DNA from: Impatiens glandulifera
Lineage: Eukaryota > Streptophyta > Magnoliopsida > Ericales > Balsaminaceae
DNA: 64,000 nt
Assembly (NCBI RefSeq): GCF_907164915.1
Contig: NC_061869.1
Location: forward strand, 24,474,676 to 24,538,675
Direction: 5' to 3'
The notes beneath the pieces are model-generated. The model was not told the origin of the DNA, made no database searches, and saw only the letters and a program-made list of their open reading frames with translations. Shown here in pieces: positions 11,666 to 23,803 of this stretch (its first letter is position 1; every line of letters starts with the position of its first letter). A program made the position numbers and the translations under genes.

Positions 11666-12929
11666 TAGGATAGAAGAAATAATAAGAATAAATAAATTTG
11701 AAATTAAGTAATGAATGTTAAATATTGTATTTTAATTATTTAATTAGACAAGTATCTGAAAAAAAAATTAATAAATTAAAACATCAACTTATATTACTTA
11801 AATTATTTGTACTTACCCCTATATAGCTATATAATATGTTTAGTGGGCCTACATGATTTCAGCCTTTAGGATTCATTTTTATTTAATTAGATCCATAAAG
11901 AATTAGGTTAAAAATAAAATTAAGAATTTTTTTTTCATTCAAATAAAGTAATTAATCAAAAAGACAAAAATAAAACAAAAAAATAAATATAAAGACACAA
12001 GAAGCACATGGGAATTACCTGAAAACATGACAACAAAAGATGAACAAATACATTAAAGATAAATAACACCAAATAAGCATTTTGAATTGTCCACACGTTA
12101 ACCCTACCCATAATATTTTAAAATGTCAACGATGAACACCACTTCCCTCTAAAACAAAGTGAACGTGCATAAACTAACAATTAAAATAGGATAATCCAAA
12201 CATGAACCAAATACATCAATATTAAATACAAATACAAATAATCAAAAATACCCTCATCACATCAATGTGAACAATAACATCAAAATACAATATATCAAGT
12301 ACAATAACAACACATATTTTATTAGTAAATATCATTCACAATTACATCGAAAACATTGAAGTACTAATCAACTCTTTTTATTCACAAGTTTTCTAATCCA
12401 CGGGAGAGATTTATTTAATTTTTTCGCACTTTATTATGATTTTGGTGATTATTAATATTTGTGATCTTTTTAATTAAGTTTGAATAATATAACTTATGAT
12501 AAATTATGTATAGCTTAAACTATACCATATTATTTTTTATGGGTTTTCACTATTTATTACAATCTCGTTATTTTATATATTTCAAAATAAGTAAATACCA
12601 TTCACTAGAATTAGTAATTCACTTACTTATAGAACACAAATAAAGTTGTTTGGTAAGATTAGTGTGTATTATATTATATTTCAAATAAATACTTGCAATT
12701 TAACTAATATATCAAAATGGACTCCAACCATTTTAAGTTTAATGTTTCTTATTAAGAAAATTTATGTTAAAAATATATATATTCCAGGAATGTCTAGAAC
12801 ATATGCATTGATGAAGAATTAGATTGAAGTAGTTGAAGAGAAAAGAATCATTGATAATCTTTATTTATGTATACTATATTACTTGTAAGTATTGAAATCA
12901 ATTTTCTCAATTCAAATATAAGATCTAAC
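11666..12929. other. AT-rich CACTA interior, no gene seen
   Basis: No coding or repeat structure that I can support, apart from the flanking LINE TSD on the left and the solo-LTR TSD (ctaac, 12925-12929) on the right. Confidence 0.55.
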
Positions 12930-14161
12930 TGTTAGAAAAATCAAGATAGTTAATTTATTAAATTAAAATTAACTATCCAAAGAACTTAATCAATTCTTAA
13001 CTATATGTGCAGGAACAACTTCAACCGAATCGGCTATATCCGTCAACCAGACCAGCCAAACCGAAATGCTCAACTTGACTTATCATCTCGGTTAAACAGA
13101 ATCGGCTCAATCATCACATCTGCAGTAACCCGGATCGGCTTAACCTCAAATTCAGCTAGAGTTGAAAACCTATAATATTCGGCTAACTCAACGTATTAAA
13201 GATCCTAAAGCCAATAGGAAGATCACTCAAAGATATGGAAAATATGAAGATGACGTAATGAATATTCCTTGAGAATATGCAGAAGAAGGATCTGAAATAA
13301 GGCATCCAACAATCTAATGATTACAGATTTTATCCAAGTCCATAAGCAACCTTCACGGGATAGACGGCCGCCTAATGCATGTTTTCCATGTGTACAAAAG
13401 GCAAAGCATGCACGCTACCTACTCTGACTAGCTCGACTACCTATGACCAACCAACTCAAGAGAGAGAAATATGACCATTGTCATATTTCCTATATAAAAG
13501 GAAGCCAAAGCATTGAAAAAACACACATGCGCGTTACCAACCTGATTTTCACCTGATCAAACCTGAAAAGTATCTGATCTGAAATATACGGAATCTATAC
13601 AACTCTCTTGATCAAAATGAAACAGTTCTAAACATTAAACATTCTATTGTAAAAGTTTATTACATTACTGCGTGAGTGTTGTAAAGTGAACGACGAACAT
13701 TAAATAAGACTCGATCGTATTGTATTGTTGAATATTCTATTAGTGAATATCCTTCTCACTATTTGATAAGAAGGGGTGACGTATGAGAGTTTGCTCCGAA
13801 CATCCATAAAAATTTGTATTTTGTGTTCTTCATTTACTTTTTGTCACTAAACTAACCGAATCGGCTTTCTCCCTCTCCAACCGAACCGAATCACTACATA
13901 TACTTATTCCCACCAAACCGATTTTACTTCACTTCAACCGATTTCTCCATACTACCTTCTTTAACCGAATTGTGTACGTTTACTTTAGGTTGAAACAGAC
14001 ATTTCCGCCTTTCAACTCGGTTTAAGAGTCTGTGACAACCTGCGTAGTGTTAAGAACGGTTTTAATCTCTAACCGGATTAGTGCCATTTGATGTGTGTTT
14101 ATTGTAAAGCGGTCTCTTTTAGCTAGACCTCGGTCCACTATCGGCGATCCCGATCCTAACA
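12930..14161 (+). mobile_element. Solo LTR of a copia element, TSD CTAAC
   Basis: This 1232-bp LTR runs from TGTTAG to CCTAACA and is flanked by exact 5-bp duplications CTAAC at 12925-12929 and 14162-14166. No internal sequence is present, so it arose by LTR-LTR recombination. It is plus-oriented: a TATA box (TATATAAAAGG) lies near 13489-13500 and the shared GGGGTGACGT box at 13773-13811. Its sequence is related to, but distinct from, the LTRs of Z, X and Y. Confidence 0.9.
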
Positions 14162-14166
14162 CTAAC

Positions 14167-15029
14167 ACACTAAGATAATTTAAGTAGCATGGTTCTTAAA
14201 TGATAAAATTACTGAATCGATTCTCACTTAGAACACCATAAATTGAATTGAAGTGAATGATTGTTGGGTTAGAATATGATCTCTATTGATTTCATCTCTT
14301 AATTTATTGACCTAAAATTGTGATCATTTTGCAATTTCATATAATTCAAAGACTTTTACTTTAATTCTAGTGTCAGATTTACAAACTTCTATATCATTTT
14401 TATCCACTTTTGAGCTTCACATAATATCATGATCAATTCATCATTCAATCATATCCCAAGGTATATATAGTTCTAACTTTTAGATAAATATTGAAATCAA
14501 TTCTATTAATTCTTCAAATTGACAGTTTCATAGCTTGCATCAATTTGATCATCAAATCATTCAAACTCAATCAATTTAATTTGTTTTAAGAGATAAAACC
14601 ACAAATTAACATCCAAGAAAAACAAAAGAAATGTATCTTGGATCCATTTTCCTCAATTTCCTTTATACAAATTAGAAGAACCCATCTCAATATGATAGAG
14701 AAGATCCAAAGTGAAACATAAATTTTTAAAAAATATCGATCCTTTTATGTTGATGACAATTCTCTCATCCCTAGGAAAGGAACACAATTGGCTTTACGAC
14801 AAACATCAATTTCTATTAATGAAACATCTTTTTTGAACATTCAATTTTATTTTGTTAAATGTTATTTTGTTTAGAAAAAATAAACATAAGATAAGATTCT
14901 ACACTATTTTTAATTTCATGCTTTGTTCTTAAGCCACAATTCAACCTACAATAATATTGATACTCTAATTTACATACAACTTTATTTGGATATTCAATTA
15001 GTGTATTCTTAGTCTAAAATATTCTTAAA
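14167..15029. other. AT-rich CACTA interior, no gene seen
   Basis: No ORF or structured repeat found. Confidence 0.5.
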
Positions 15030-15560
15030 TTCATTTAATAAATTAGATATATCTACTTATATATATAAATTAAGTTTTGTTGTTTGCGAATAAGAAGAAT
15101 TAATTACTAAAAATTACATTGAATCTGTATTAAAAACAACATTGTCCATCAATATGCAGTTCAACACTAAATGAAAATTAATGCATTGATAGTTGCTATC
15201 TAAATAAGCATTTGTTATCCGAGAACTGAAAAATAATTACTAAATATGTCATTGGATCTGCATTAAAATGGCATTGGCCTTCAATATATATTATTGTCAA
15301 AACAATTGCAGTTCAGCGCTAAATGAAAATTAATGCATTGATAGCTGCTATCTAAATATGCATTTCTTACCCGAGAACTGGAAAATAATTACCAAATATT
15401 CCATTGGATCTGAATTAAAAACGACATTGGCCTTCAATATATATTATTGCTAAAACTATTGCAGTTCAGCGCTATATTCTACTTTAATGCATAGGTAGTT
15501 ACAGAACTCTTAAGTCCAAAATTAATTCGCAATATGTATTTTTTAATGCAAAAATTATTG
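15030..15560 (-). repeat. Tandem array, ~152-bp unit, about 3 copies (right array, inverted to the left array)
   Basis: The string taatgcat(t/a)g recurs at about 15179, 15331 and 15485, giving a period of 152-154 bases. Units contain ttgcagttcagcgct and gaaaataattac. Read on the minus strand they resemble the 8740-9545 units (for example tgaaaaatatttac and aatgtcatt blocks in the same order). They appear to be diverged members of one repeat in opposite orientation. Confidence 0.7.
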
Positions 15561-15639
15561 CAGTTACCTTCAGTCGAAATTTTTTAATATACCATGTAAA
15601 AATTTTATTTGCGCCAAAATTCCCTCTCAAACGCAACAC

Positions 15640-17570
15640 TTAACCGATTACCTTCATTTATCCCATTTACTTCTTTCTCTCCAAACCCTCTCCTCCCATT
15701 GCCGCCCACATCCTAAACCCTAGCCTCCCCAAATCCTAGCCAAACCCCGTCGTCGATTCTCTAATACATCACCGCCTAAATCGCCAACTCTCCAAAACCT
15801 GCCAAACCCTAATGTAAAACCCCGATTATCTAATACCGATTCTTTAATACCCCGTCGCCTCCCCGCCAACATATTCGCTTTTGTAGAAGACAACGAATCT
15901 ATTTGAAGACAACAAATATATTTTCTATTTGTAGAAGACAGATTCGCCTCCTTCTTCACGGTAACTGTTCTTCTCATTCTTCTCTATTTGATTTCTCCTC
16001 ATTCTATTTGTACAAGACAGATTTGCCTCCTTGTTTACGATAACTATTCGCCTCATTCTACCTAATGGGTTGTTGTTCTTATTAATCAATAGATCAGCGG
16101 AATAACTTCTAGAGTAATATTTGTGTTCATCTTGAAGTTGAATAATTGTAAACCACAAAGTAAGTTCTTCATATATATATGATGCCTCTGTTTGAACTTT
16201 TGTTGTAAACCAATTGTGTTTTTCTTGAAATAAGTTCTTCATATATATGATGCCTCTATAAGTAAGTTCTTGAAGTCGAATTTTGATAATTGTGTTTTTC
16301 TCTACTGCATTATGAACTCTACTAATATGATGCCTTTGTTTAAACTATAACTATAAACCAATTCCTAGATTGCTAAATATTATGATATATATGCTTTTTA
16401 TGATTTACATGCTACAATTCATATATTATGATTTATATGCTGCAATTCATATATTATGATTTATATGATGTTTATGATTTATATGCTCCACAAGAACTCA
16501 TTTATATGATTTGTATACTGTTTATATTACTTTAGGTGATGATTGTCATATTACTGTATTATCTTCAAGTTTATATTATTGTTTTTATATTACTGTATTT
16601 TTTTCATCTAATTGTAATTGTTGAGATCATTCTTTTGGCAATATAATTTCAAATAACTGTTATATCCTTAGTGAATTTTCTTGCCTAATATTTAATGTAA
16701 TATGCTGAAGATTGATAATTTTCTTTATAAGAGATCTATTATGCTTATAGCTAATATGATGCTCTTAGGTGATTTGTTTGTGTTGATATTTCAAATCTAA
16801 TATGATGCTTATAGCTAATATGATGCTTTTATTCGATTTGTTTGTGTTGACATGTTAGTTAGTATAGAATTATGTTATAGTTTAGGGTTGTTTGAATATC
16901 TTTTTTAACTTCTAAAACTATAGTTTCTTCAACTTTGAGATCCAATGTTTGAGTTCTAATTGGTTTTGTATTTCATATTGGTTGAACAGAGTATTTTACA
17001 ATATGAGTATACAATCTCAAAGATAGAGGGATCTAAGTGAATCTGAATATACAAAATCTAACGAGGTATGATTTGGTTGATAGAGTTATAGTTTGATTAA
17101 TAATTTTATTTATGTCTTTACAAAGTTTATTACTTATGGTAGGATGTACGTGAATATGAAATTAGCGATAGAAGAACAAAAAAGGACAAAAAGGTTCCGA
17201 AGACAAAAGCTTATATTTAGTAAGTTTCAAGTAATTAAGTTTTATGTTCAATATATGAGTTCTTTTAATGTTGTAAAGTGATTTAAATTTATGCTTATGT
17301 TTTCAAATGGTTTAGTTTTATGACCAATTTATGAGTTGTATAATATTGTCAAATGCTATTGGAGAATGCACAATGATGGGTGTGATGAGTTTTGGGCTTA
17401 AAAGCTATAAGAAAATTAAAATTGTATATTGTTCAATATATAAACTACTTAGTCAATCTAATTGTTCATTTTGTTGAATTGATACAGGTTTGCAGAAATG
17501 GCTAGTGTGCTTCCTGCTCGTGAGGAAAGAAAGAAGAGCGGCAAAGTTGGAGAATGGGTGGATTGAAGCT
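15640..17570 (+). pseudogene. Gene-like remnant in the CACTA interior: C-rich leader and exon-like blocks
   Basis: Positions 15640-15870 form a C-rich, plant-leader-like stretch with several aaaccct strings but no ORF of note. Short tandem repeats follow: gtagaagaca (~15880-16020), agttcttcatatatat (~16160-16255) and attcatatattatgattt (~16425-16465). Further on are blocks with plausible splice sites. A ~16990-17063 block ends AACGAG/GTATG and has an internal TAG. A ~17144-17219 block (DVREYEISDRRTKKDKK) has donor GTAAGT. A ~17487-17566 block follows acceptor GATACAG. I do not recognise the product. It could be an element accessory gene or a captured host gene, and the exon calls are tentative. 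Confidence 0.28.
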
Positions 17571-17689
17571 AGCATTATTAGGAGCTATTTGGAAATGCCA
17601 TTTTGTGTAAAATTTGGCATGTTTTTGTTAATATTTTTGGCCATATTTATGGAACATGCATAAGTAGAAGTAGTTGATGAATTTAATTT

Positions 17690-18680
17690 GCAAATGTGTT
17701 TTGCAAATTTGAATTCAATTGAATTACAATATTTATTTTTTAAATAATGCGCTAAAGGTTGCCAAAATTATGCAAATTTATTGCAAAATTTTAAAATATA
17801 TTATTTAGAATTATGCAAATCGTGCATTACAAATAATGCAAATGAAGTTGTATCGATTATTGTTAATATTAATGCAAAGTTGTGAATAAGGCAATTGTAG
17901 GAATAATTGCAGTTTTATCAATAATATAATTGTACCTGTGATAATGCAAAGAAAGTTACAAATATATATAATGCAAAAGATAATGCTATAATATACAAAA
18001 ATATAATTTGGGTAATATAAATAGAATTTCAAACGAAATAATGCAAATCAAATTGCACATATATTTGTAATTGATTATGCAAATTATAAATATAGATATT
18101 GCAAAGATTATTGCAGTAAAAAAAATTAATATTATTACAAAGAGTATTGTGTAACATAATTTTATAACCTATTTCAGTTTCATTGAATTTACTTTTTCAT
18201 ATAAAATGTGTAGATATTGGAGTATTTATTGAATATACTTTTATAGAAAGATGAAAATTTTATTGCTTTATTTTCATATATTTGTTATATTAGTTATTGT
18301 GAAACATATTACAGTTACTAATTTTTATGTTAGTGGAGTTTTTGTTGAATATATTTTTATTGGAATTTCTATTGTAAAACATTAAACTTAATAATAAAAC
18401 ATATATCACAAATCATATGGTAAATATACTTTAACCATGGTTAGTTACAGTTACAGAAAAAATGATTTTTCTGCAAAATCTCTATATTTTGTGAAAATTT
18501 TGTTGAAACAGTTAGTATAACACCAATGCAAATTTGCAACTAGAGATTTGCAATGTTTTTCGGTAATTGCCAATGTGGTTGTGAAATTCCGAAATAATGT
18601 TAAGACAAATGCTAAAGACCGTTTTTAATACAAAGATAGTTGCGGGACACCTGTTGCAAATGAGCAGTTTTTTTTTGTAG
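17690..18680. repeat. CACTA right subterminal region, dense in ATGCAAAT/TTGCAA motifs
   Basis: The words tgcaaat, attgcaa and attgcag occur dozens of times here and also in 6800-7700. Subterminal motif clusters are where CACTA-encoded proteins bind in known elements. Apart from these motifs the sequence is AT-rich with no gene. Confidence 0.5.
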
Positions 18681-18775
18681 TGAGAGATATAGTTTAACAA
18701 CTATTAAGATTATATAATAATTAAAATATGGTTAAAAATATGTCATACTCATGTATAAAAAGGAAAAAAAAACAT

Positions 18776-19010
<235 letters not shown>

Positions 19011-19199
19011 TAATTTTATTATTATTAAAATTATAATTATTTTTAATATTAAAATATTTTAAATAAAAAGCATGTCATACTCATATATGTATTTTAAATA
19101 TTTTATTTATTTATTTTACATAATATAAGAATAATAATTAATATTTATATATTTATTAATTTTTATTAATTACGAGTACAATTTAATTCATATATAATT

Positions 19200-19236
<37 letters not shown>

Positions 19237-20185
19237 TGTATGAATAATTTTTTATTTTTTAAATAGTAAATTAATTTTATTTATGTTTTTAATAGATATA
19301 TATTAAACTAAATTTATTTAAAAATATTTATACATAAATAGTAAATAAATTATTTATTAATTTAATATATATATATATATATATATTATCAAATAAAAAT
19401 TGTACGTAATTAATAAAAAAAGTAAGAAGTAATAAATATATATAAATATTAATAAATAAATTATAAATGTAAAATAAATAAATACTAAAAATATACTATT
19501 TATTATAAGTGTTCTCTCTTGTGATCCGACACGAAATTATTGTTGTTCTCAAAATGTTTTAATTTGAAATTTTATACCACAAGCCCAAAATATGGAATAG
19601 GTGAAACCACATAATATTTATGTGTACTTTTCTCAAAATAAATTATAATAAATACTTATTAAACAAATTTTCTTTTTTTAAAAGCAATAAAAGTTTCAAA
19701 TAACCCAGCATTATAAAACAAGTTAGTACTTCATTTTACATTTATGGATTTAAGACTTATTAATCTTAAATCACTTCTAGATGTTAGTTTACATAAAAAG
19801 GTTGATATCAGGATTGAAACATAGTTTTCTCACAATTTTTGTCATCATTGATGAAAATTTAATTTTCTCAATCCTATAATGTTTAAATTTATCAACAACC
19901 TTAGTTTGTGTTTGACATGGGTATAATAATGTTGAAATAGTATAAGTTATTCAAATAATATTTATTTTTTTAATATAAGAATCTAGCATTACCCCTACCA
20001 ATATGATTGCTACCTTAATGATAATGGAATTGTAATATTTTATCTTTGATGAACTATCTTAGTGAATAAATAAATAATATTTATATAAGTTAGTTATTAT
20101 GTTTTTAGTACTGATAAAAAAAAATTATTCATATTATATATATAATGATGATTAATTTAAACTTGCAGAGATAAACTTGGGTATA

Positions 20186-20226
<41 letters not shown>

Positions 20227-20311
20227 CAGTTCATACCCAATAAAAAAAATGATGTAGGTAAGTTATAAACTTATAACTTATATACTTTAGGTAGAACACT
20301 TTAACCATTTA
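19011..20311. other. AT-rich spacer with several (AT)n tracts, no gene seen
   Basis: No coding sequence or element ends found. It ends at the W target-site duplication agcta (20312-20316). Confidence 0.6.
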
Positions 20312-20316
20312 AGCTA

Positions 20317-22034
20317 TGATATGATCGACTTTATCAATAGAGACGGGGTCTGGCGATTGATGAAAGCTTATGAAAAACGGTTTGAAAGAAATCTTGTTAG
20401 GGATTTAATTCGATTTTTATTCTACGCAAACACTTGAAACAGAATAAAGGCGGAATTGTTTATTTAGATTTGAAGCTCAAGATGAAGAATGTGAAGATGA
20501 CAGAAATGAAAAGACACAACAGTTTGTTTATGGATGTTCGGAGCAAACTTTTCTACGTCACCCCTTCTTCCAACCACCGGAAGGATTCACTATAATATGA
20601 TTCGAATCAAAATACAGTTTGCACACACTTAACTCACTGTTGAACAGAACACCCTCTGTTCAATTTACAAGATGAAGAATATCACTCACCTAAAGGTGTT
20701 TTTGATTCTAGCTCTTTCTTGATTCACACACAGTACAATCAGGAAAGTAGCTTACGGCTTGAATATTCAAAGGATTGATTACACATTAGTTCTAGCAAGA
20801 TGATCGACTTCTTTCTCTCTCTATAATTCCGTTCAGCCTCATATCCGTTGTCCTTTAGAATCTTTAAATATGCACAGGTACCAACGGTCGAATCTTTAGA
20901 ATGAAATGTGGCACTCTTCCATTGGAACGCCTCCATAGTACACAGTAGGTTCTGAGCGCAAGGATCGTGGCCGTACTCCATCTGGTAGTGCGCCGAATAT
21001 TCTTCAGGGATGTACCTGCAAAACAAATAGTGTGAAGGATATTCTCTTACGTGGCATTCGTTGGTTGGTTGCGTCTAGCTATCGTACTGATCTTCACTAG
21101 AAAGTGGAGCAGGAGTAGCGTACAACTATAACACGTGGGTAAGCGGGGGTTAGCTTCAAGTAGACTGCTTAAGCATAGCACTAGACGTATTTCAGTTAGA
21201 CGATCTCGTCTAATGAAATCAAACGTCCCCGTCTAAGAGCAGAATCCATTAGACCACCTGGTCTAATGGGATTAGAATTACGTCCAATTATAATCACTTC
21301 AGACTAATTTGAAGGAGTTAGACTACACGTCTAACTTTCACAAACCATTAGACTGCACGTCTAACTCCACGAGTTAGACTGCACGTCTAATTTCGGTTCT
21401 ACTTCAGACTTGTCTGAAGGAGTTAGACTACACGTCTAACTTTCACAAACCATTAGACTACACGTCTAACTCCACGAGTTAGACTGCACGTCTAATTCTG
21501 GTTCTACTTCAGACTTGTCTGAAGGAGTTAGACTACACGTCTAACTTTCCCTTTCTATTAGACTGCACGTCGAACTCTACGAGTTAAACTGCACGTCTAA
21601 TTCCGTTCCACTTCAGACTAATCTGAAGGAGTTATACTCCACGTCTAACTTTCACAATCTATTAGACTTGCACGTTTAATTCCGAATATATTAGACTGCA
21701 CGTCTAACTTCACTGAGTTAGACTGCACGTCTAATTTCGATTTCCATTAGACTGCACGTCTAATTTCGAATTCATTAGACTGCACGTTTAACTTAACGAG
21801 TTAAACTGCACGTCTAATTCCGAATTAATTAGACTGCATGTCTAACTCTACGAGTTAGACTGCACGTCTAATTTCATGCATCTAATACCAAATCGGTCTA
21901 ATGAACCTCATTAGAACCGAGTCTTATGAAATCTGATTTCGATACACCTGCATTAAAATGCATAAATCATTTCATCATCAAAATCCCAATAGTCAAACTA
22001 TTTCAACACTTAGTCAAAATAATTTGAACCAACA
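20317..22034 (-). repeat. 3' LTR of element W
   Basis: 1718 bp, TGATA to CCAACA. It contains the shared box (20528-20567), a hairpin after it, and the palindromic minisatellite at 21305-21875. The 95-aa ORF at 20739-21026 recurs in the other LTR (29891-30178) because it lies in LTR sequence; I do not treat it as a gene. Confidence 0.92.
21305..21875. repeat. Palindromic minisatellite TTAGAC-N5-GTCTAA, ~18 copies (left LTR of W)
   Basis: Units such as ttagactgcacgtctaa and ttagactacacgtctaa recur about every 26-35 bases, linked by short spacers (ctccacgag, tttcacaaacca). Each unit is a 6-bp inverted repeat around a 5-base core and contains CACGTC, an ACGT-core element. Confidence 0.92.
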
Positions 22035-22049
22035 ATTTCCCCTTTTTTG
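22035..22049 (-). other. Polypurine tract of element W
   Basis: The minus strand reads AAAAAAGGGGAAAT immediately before the 3' LTR, the expected primer site for plus-strand DNA synthesis. Unlike in X, Y and the 35111 element, I see only one copy. Confidence 0.75.
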
Positions 22050-22439
22050 ATTATCATATTGAAATCCTGCATAGATAACAGATTAGCTTATCCATCATAC
22101 AAATTTAAATAAACCCATGTTTACATGCAAATATAGCATTCAGAATATCAAATTCATACACACCCAATTATGAGTGTTTTCAGAAAAAACACACAAAATA
22201 TTGTTCCAAAAATAATCAAAATAAGTTCATAACAAAACATTATCAAAAGATCTTCAAAACCTTTATCTTAAATGAAAATAATTTCTATTCTAATCTTCTT
22301 CTTCTTCCTAATCGTTTCTCTGGAAAGGATAGTCTTCAACCTAAGAGATCTCTAAGACCGCGGTTAGAGGAGGGTTGGAGACATCTCTTTTCCTTTTCTT
22401 GGATTTGAGCCTCTTCACCCTAAGAACGTATTCGACAAC

Positions 22440-23045
22440 CTTCTGGTTGTTTAGAATTTTGGAAGGAAGTAGAGGAAAGCGCTAACAGGATCGTCAAAAT
22501 CAAATATGGTCTTCCGAGCACAGACCATTCTAACAAGGTTTGCGAAGAGGAAGCTTGTCCAGTTGACAGGAACACCCCTGGTGATTTCCACCATTATCTG
22601 AAAAACCTTCGTACAGTACTTTTAAGAAGATTCTTTGGAGAGAAAAGATTTTGAGATGATTTCGCTTAGAAGAGCAAACTCATCTTTTATGAGGTTTTTC
22701 TTTCCATGAATATCCATTTGGGGTGAATCAGAAAAGACTTTCATCATTGTAAACATTATATTAGACGGAGTGGTTGAGAACTCATGAATACCTACGTTAG
22801 GAAGTTGAAAAAACATACCGAATGATTCTTGCCCATCACAATCCCAGCAACGATTCGGTCCTGATAAAAACCGTCTTTTTCAAAAAATTCACGAACCAAC
22901 TGTTCGTGATATAGATGATGAGAGGTGATGAATTTTCTCAGCCCGGTGGCTTTCAAGGATTCAAACATCTTATGCATACTAGGAGATTTCAACGTGGAAA
23001 CTAATTTGAATCCACTTGAATAGATTTCGGAGAGAAGGAAGACAT
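22440..23045 (-). pseudogene. Extra 3' ORF of element W, homologous to ORFs A, B and C of X and Y
   Basis: Starting at ATG 23045 (MSSFSPKSIQVDSN, then a stop), the remnant tracks ORF A of element Y. In order it has FESLKATGLRKFI (~22950), LVREFF, GKNHSV, then KYCTKVFQIMVEITRG (~22620-22575) and PVNWTSFLFANLVRMV (~22575-22525). It is broken by several stops and frameshifts. It lies between pol and the PPT, in pol orientation, exactly where the A/B/C module lies in X and Y, but as a single copy. The function is unknown. Homology rests on motif order read by eye; I am fairly sure of it because the P-V-N-W block and the TGL block both match. Confidence 0.7.
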
Positions 23046-23099
23046 TTCGACTAGATGAACAAGAACTAGACGATTCGAATTCTAGAGAGAGACTTGGAT

Positions 23100-23760
23100 T
23101 TGGAAGAACTCTATCTTTAGAGTAAATTACTCATTAAATATCAAGGTCTAACGTATAGAAAATATCTAATGATTACTCCTAACGTCAAAAACTCAAAGGT
23201 CTGTTCCCAATAAACGTAGCATTTAATATTAGCATGAAAACGATCAGTTAATACTAAACGTACAGACTAAAGTTATCAGAAATATTAGTCATATTTTATG
23301 TATTGAGAGAAATGTGTCTTCAATCCTTTTGAGAAATGAATGATTTTATTTTTGGCGGGAATAAGTATATGAACGGATACATAATTGACTGACAGCTGTC
23401 CAAATAGCAAGAATATGAAAGGTTCAATTTACACACGTAGTTAGACGTTTATTCTCCTTTTCACATTTTCAACTTATATTTGGAAATCCGTTTATTAGAC
23501 GTATATGTCTAATTATGCAATAACAACACGTGCAACACGCGTGTCTAGTTAGACGTGAGCATCCTCTTGCTCATGACTTAAAAACGTCTAACGTCTATTA
23601 GACGTATGCATCTAACCATGTAGGTTAATATAACCAAGACAAATATTCCAAAGGAAGATTAAACTGCTAGAGTAGACGTACGTCTAAGTAACTGTGTTTC
23701 TCAAACCCTTAATCCTTAGGACGTATTAAGACCTCTGTCTTTTATGTCTGTTCAGTTACG
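23100..23760. other. W non-coding region between pol and the 3' ORF, with more TTAGAC/GTCTAA palindromes
   Basis: AT-rich with no gene. From 23440 to 23700 there are further palindromes of the LTR type, for example ttagacgtatatgtctaa and agacgtacgtct, showing that the motif is not confined to the LTRs. Confidence 0.6.
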
Positions 23761-23803
23761 TTTTGAACAATACGTTCCCCCTCAATTTATGCACGTAATT
23801 ACA

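Larger units (their letters stand above)
6792..18682. mobile_element. CACTA (En/Spm-type) DNA transposon, ~11.9 kb, no transposase ORF
   Basis: The left end reads CACTACAAAAAT and the right end ...TTTTTTGTAGTG, so the termini are inverted CACTACAAAAA repeats. The 3-bp target-site duplication AGA is present on both sides (6789-6791 and 18683-18685), which is the CACTA signature. The paralogous sequence at 18776-19010 lacks the element and serves as an empty-site comparison. Both ends (6800-7700 and 17690-18680) are full of TTGCAA/ATTGCA motifs, like the subterminal repeats of this superfamily. The interior holds a gene-like 5' end (7730-8335), two opposed arrays of ~153-bp repeats, a LINE, a solo LTR and gene-like exons (15640-17570). 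No TNPD/DDE transposase is visible, so the copy looks non-autonomous. Confidence 0.82.

Noticed and set aside
20739..21026. 95-aa minus ORF duplicated at 29891-30178
   Set aside because: Both lie at the same place within the two LTRs of W; duplication is explained by the LTRs and no domain is visible.
21305..21875. CRISPR-like look of regularly spaced short repeats
   Set aside because: Spacers are not unique (they are variants of the same few strings), the repeats sit inside LTRs of a plant retrotransposon, and no cas genes exist.
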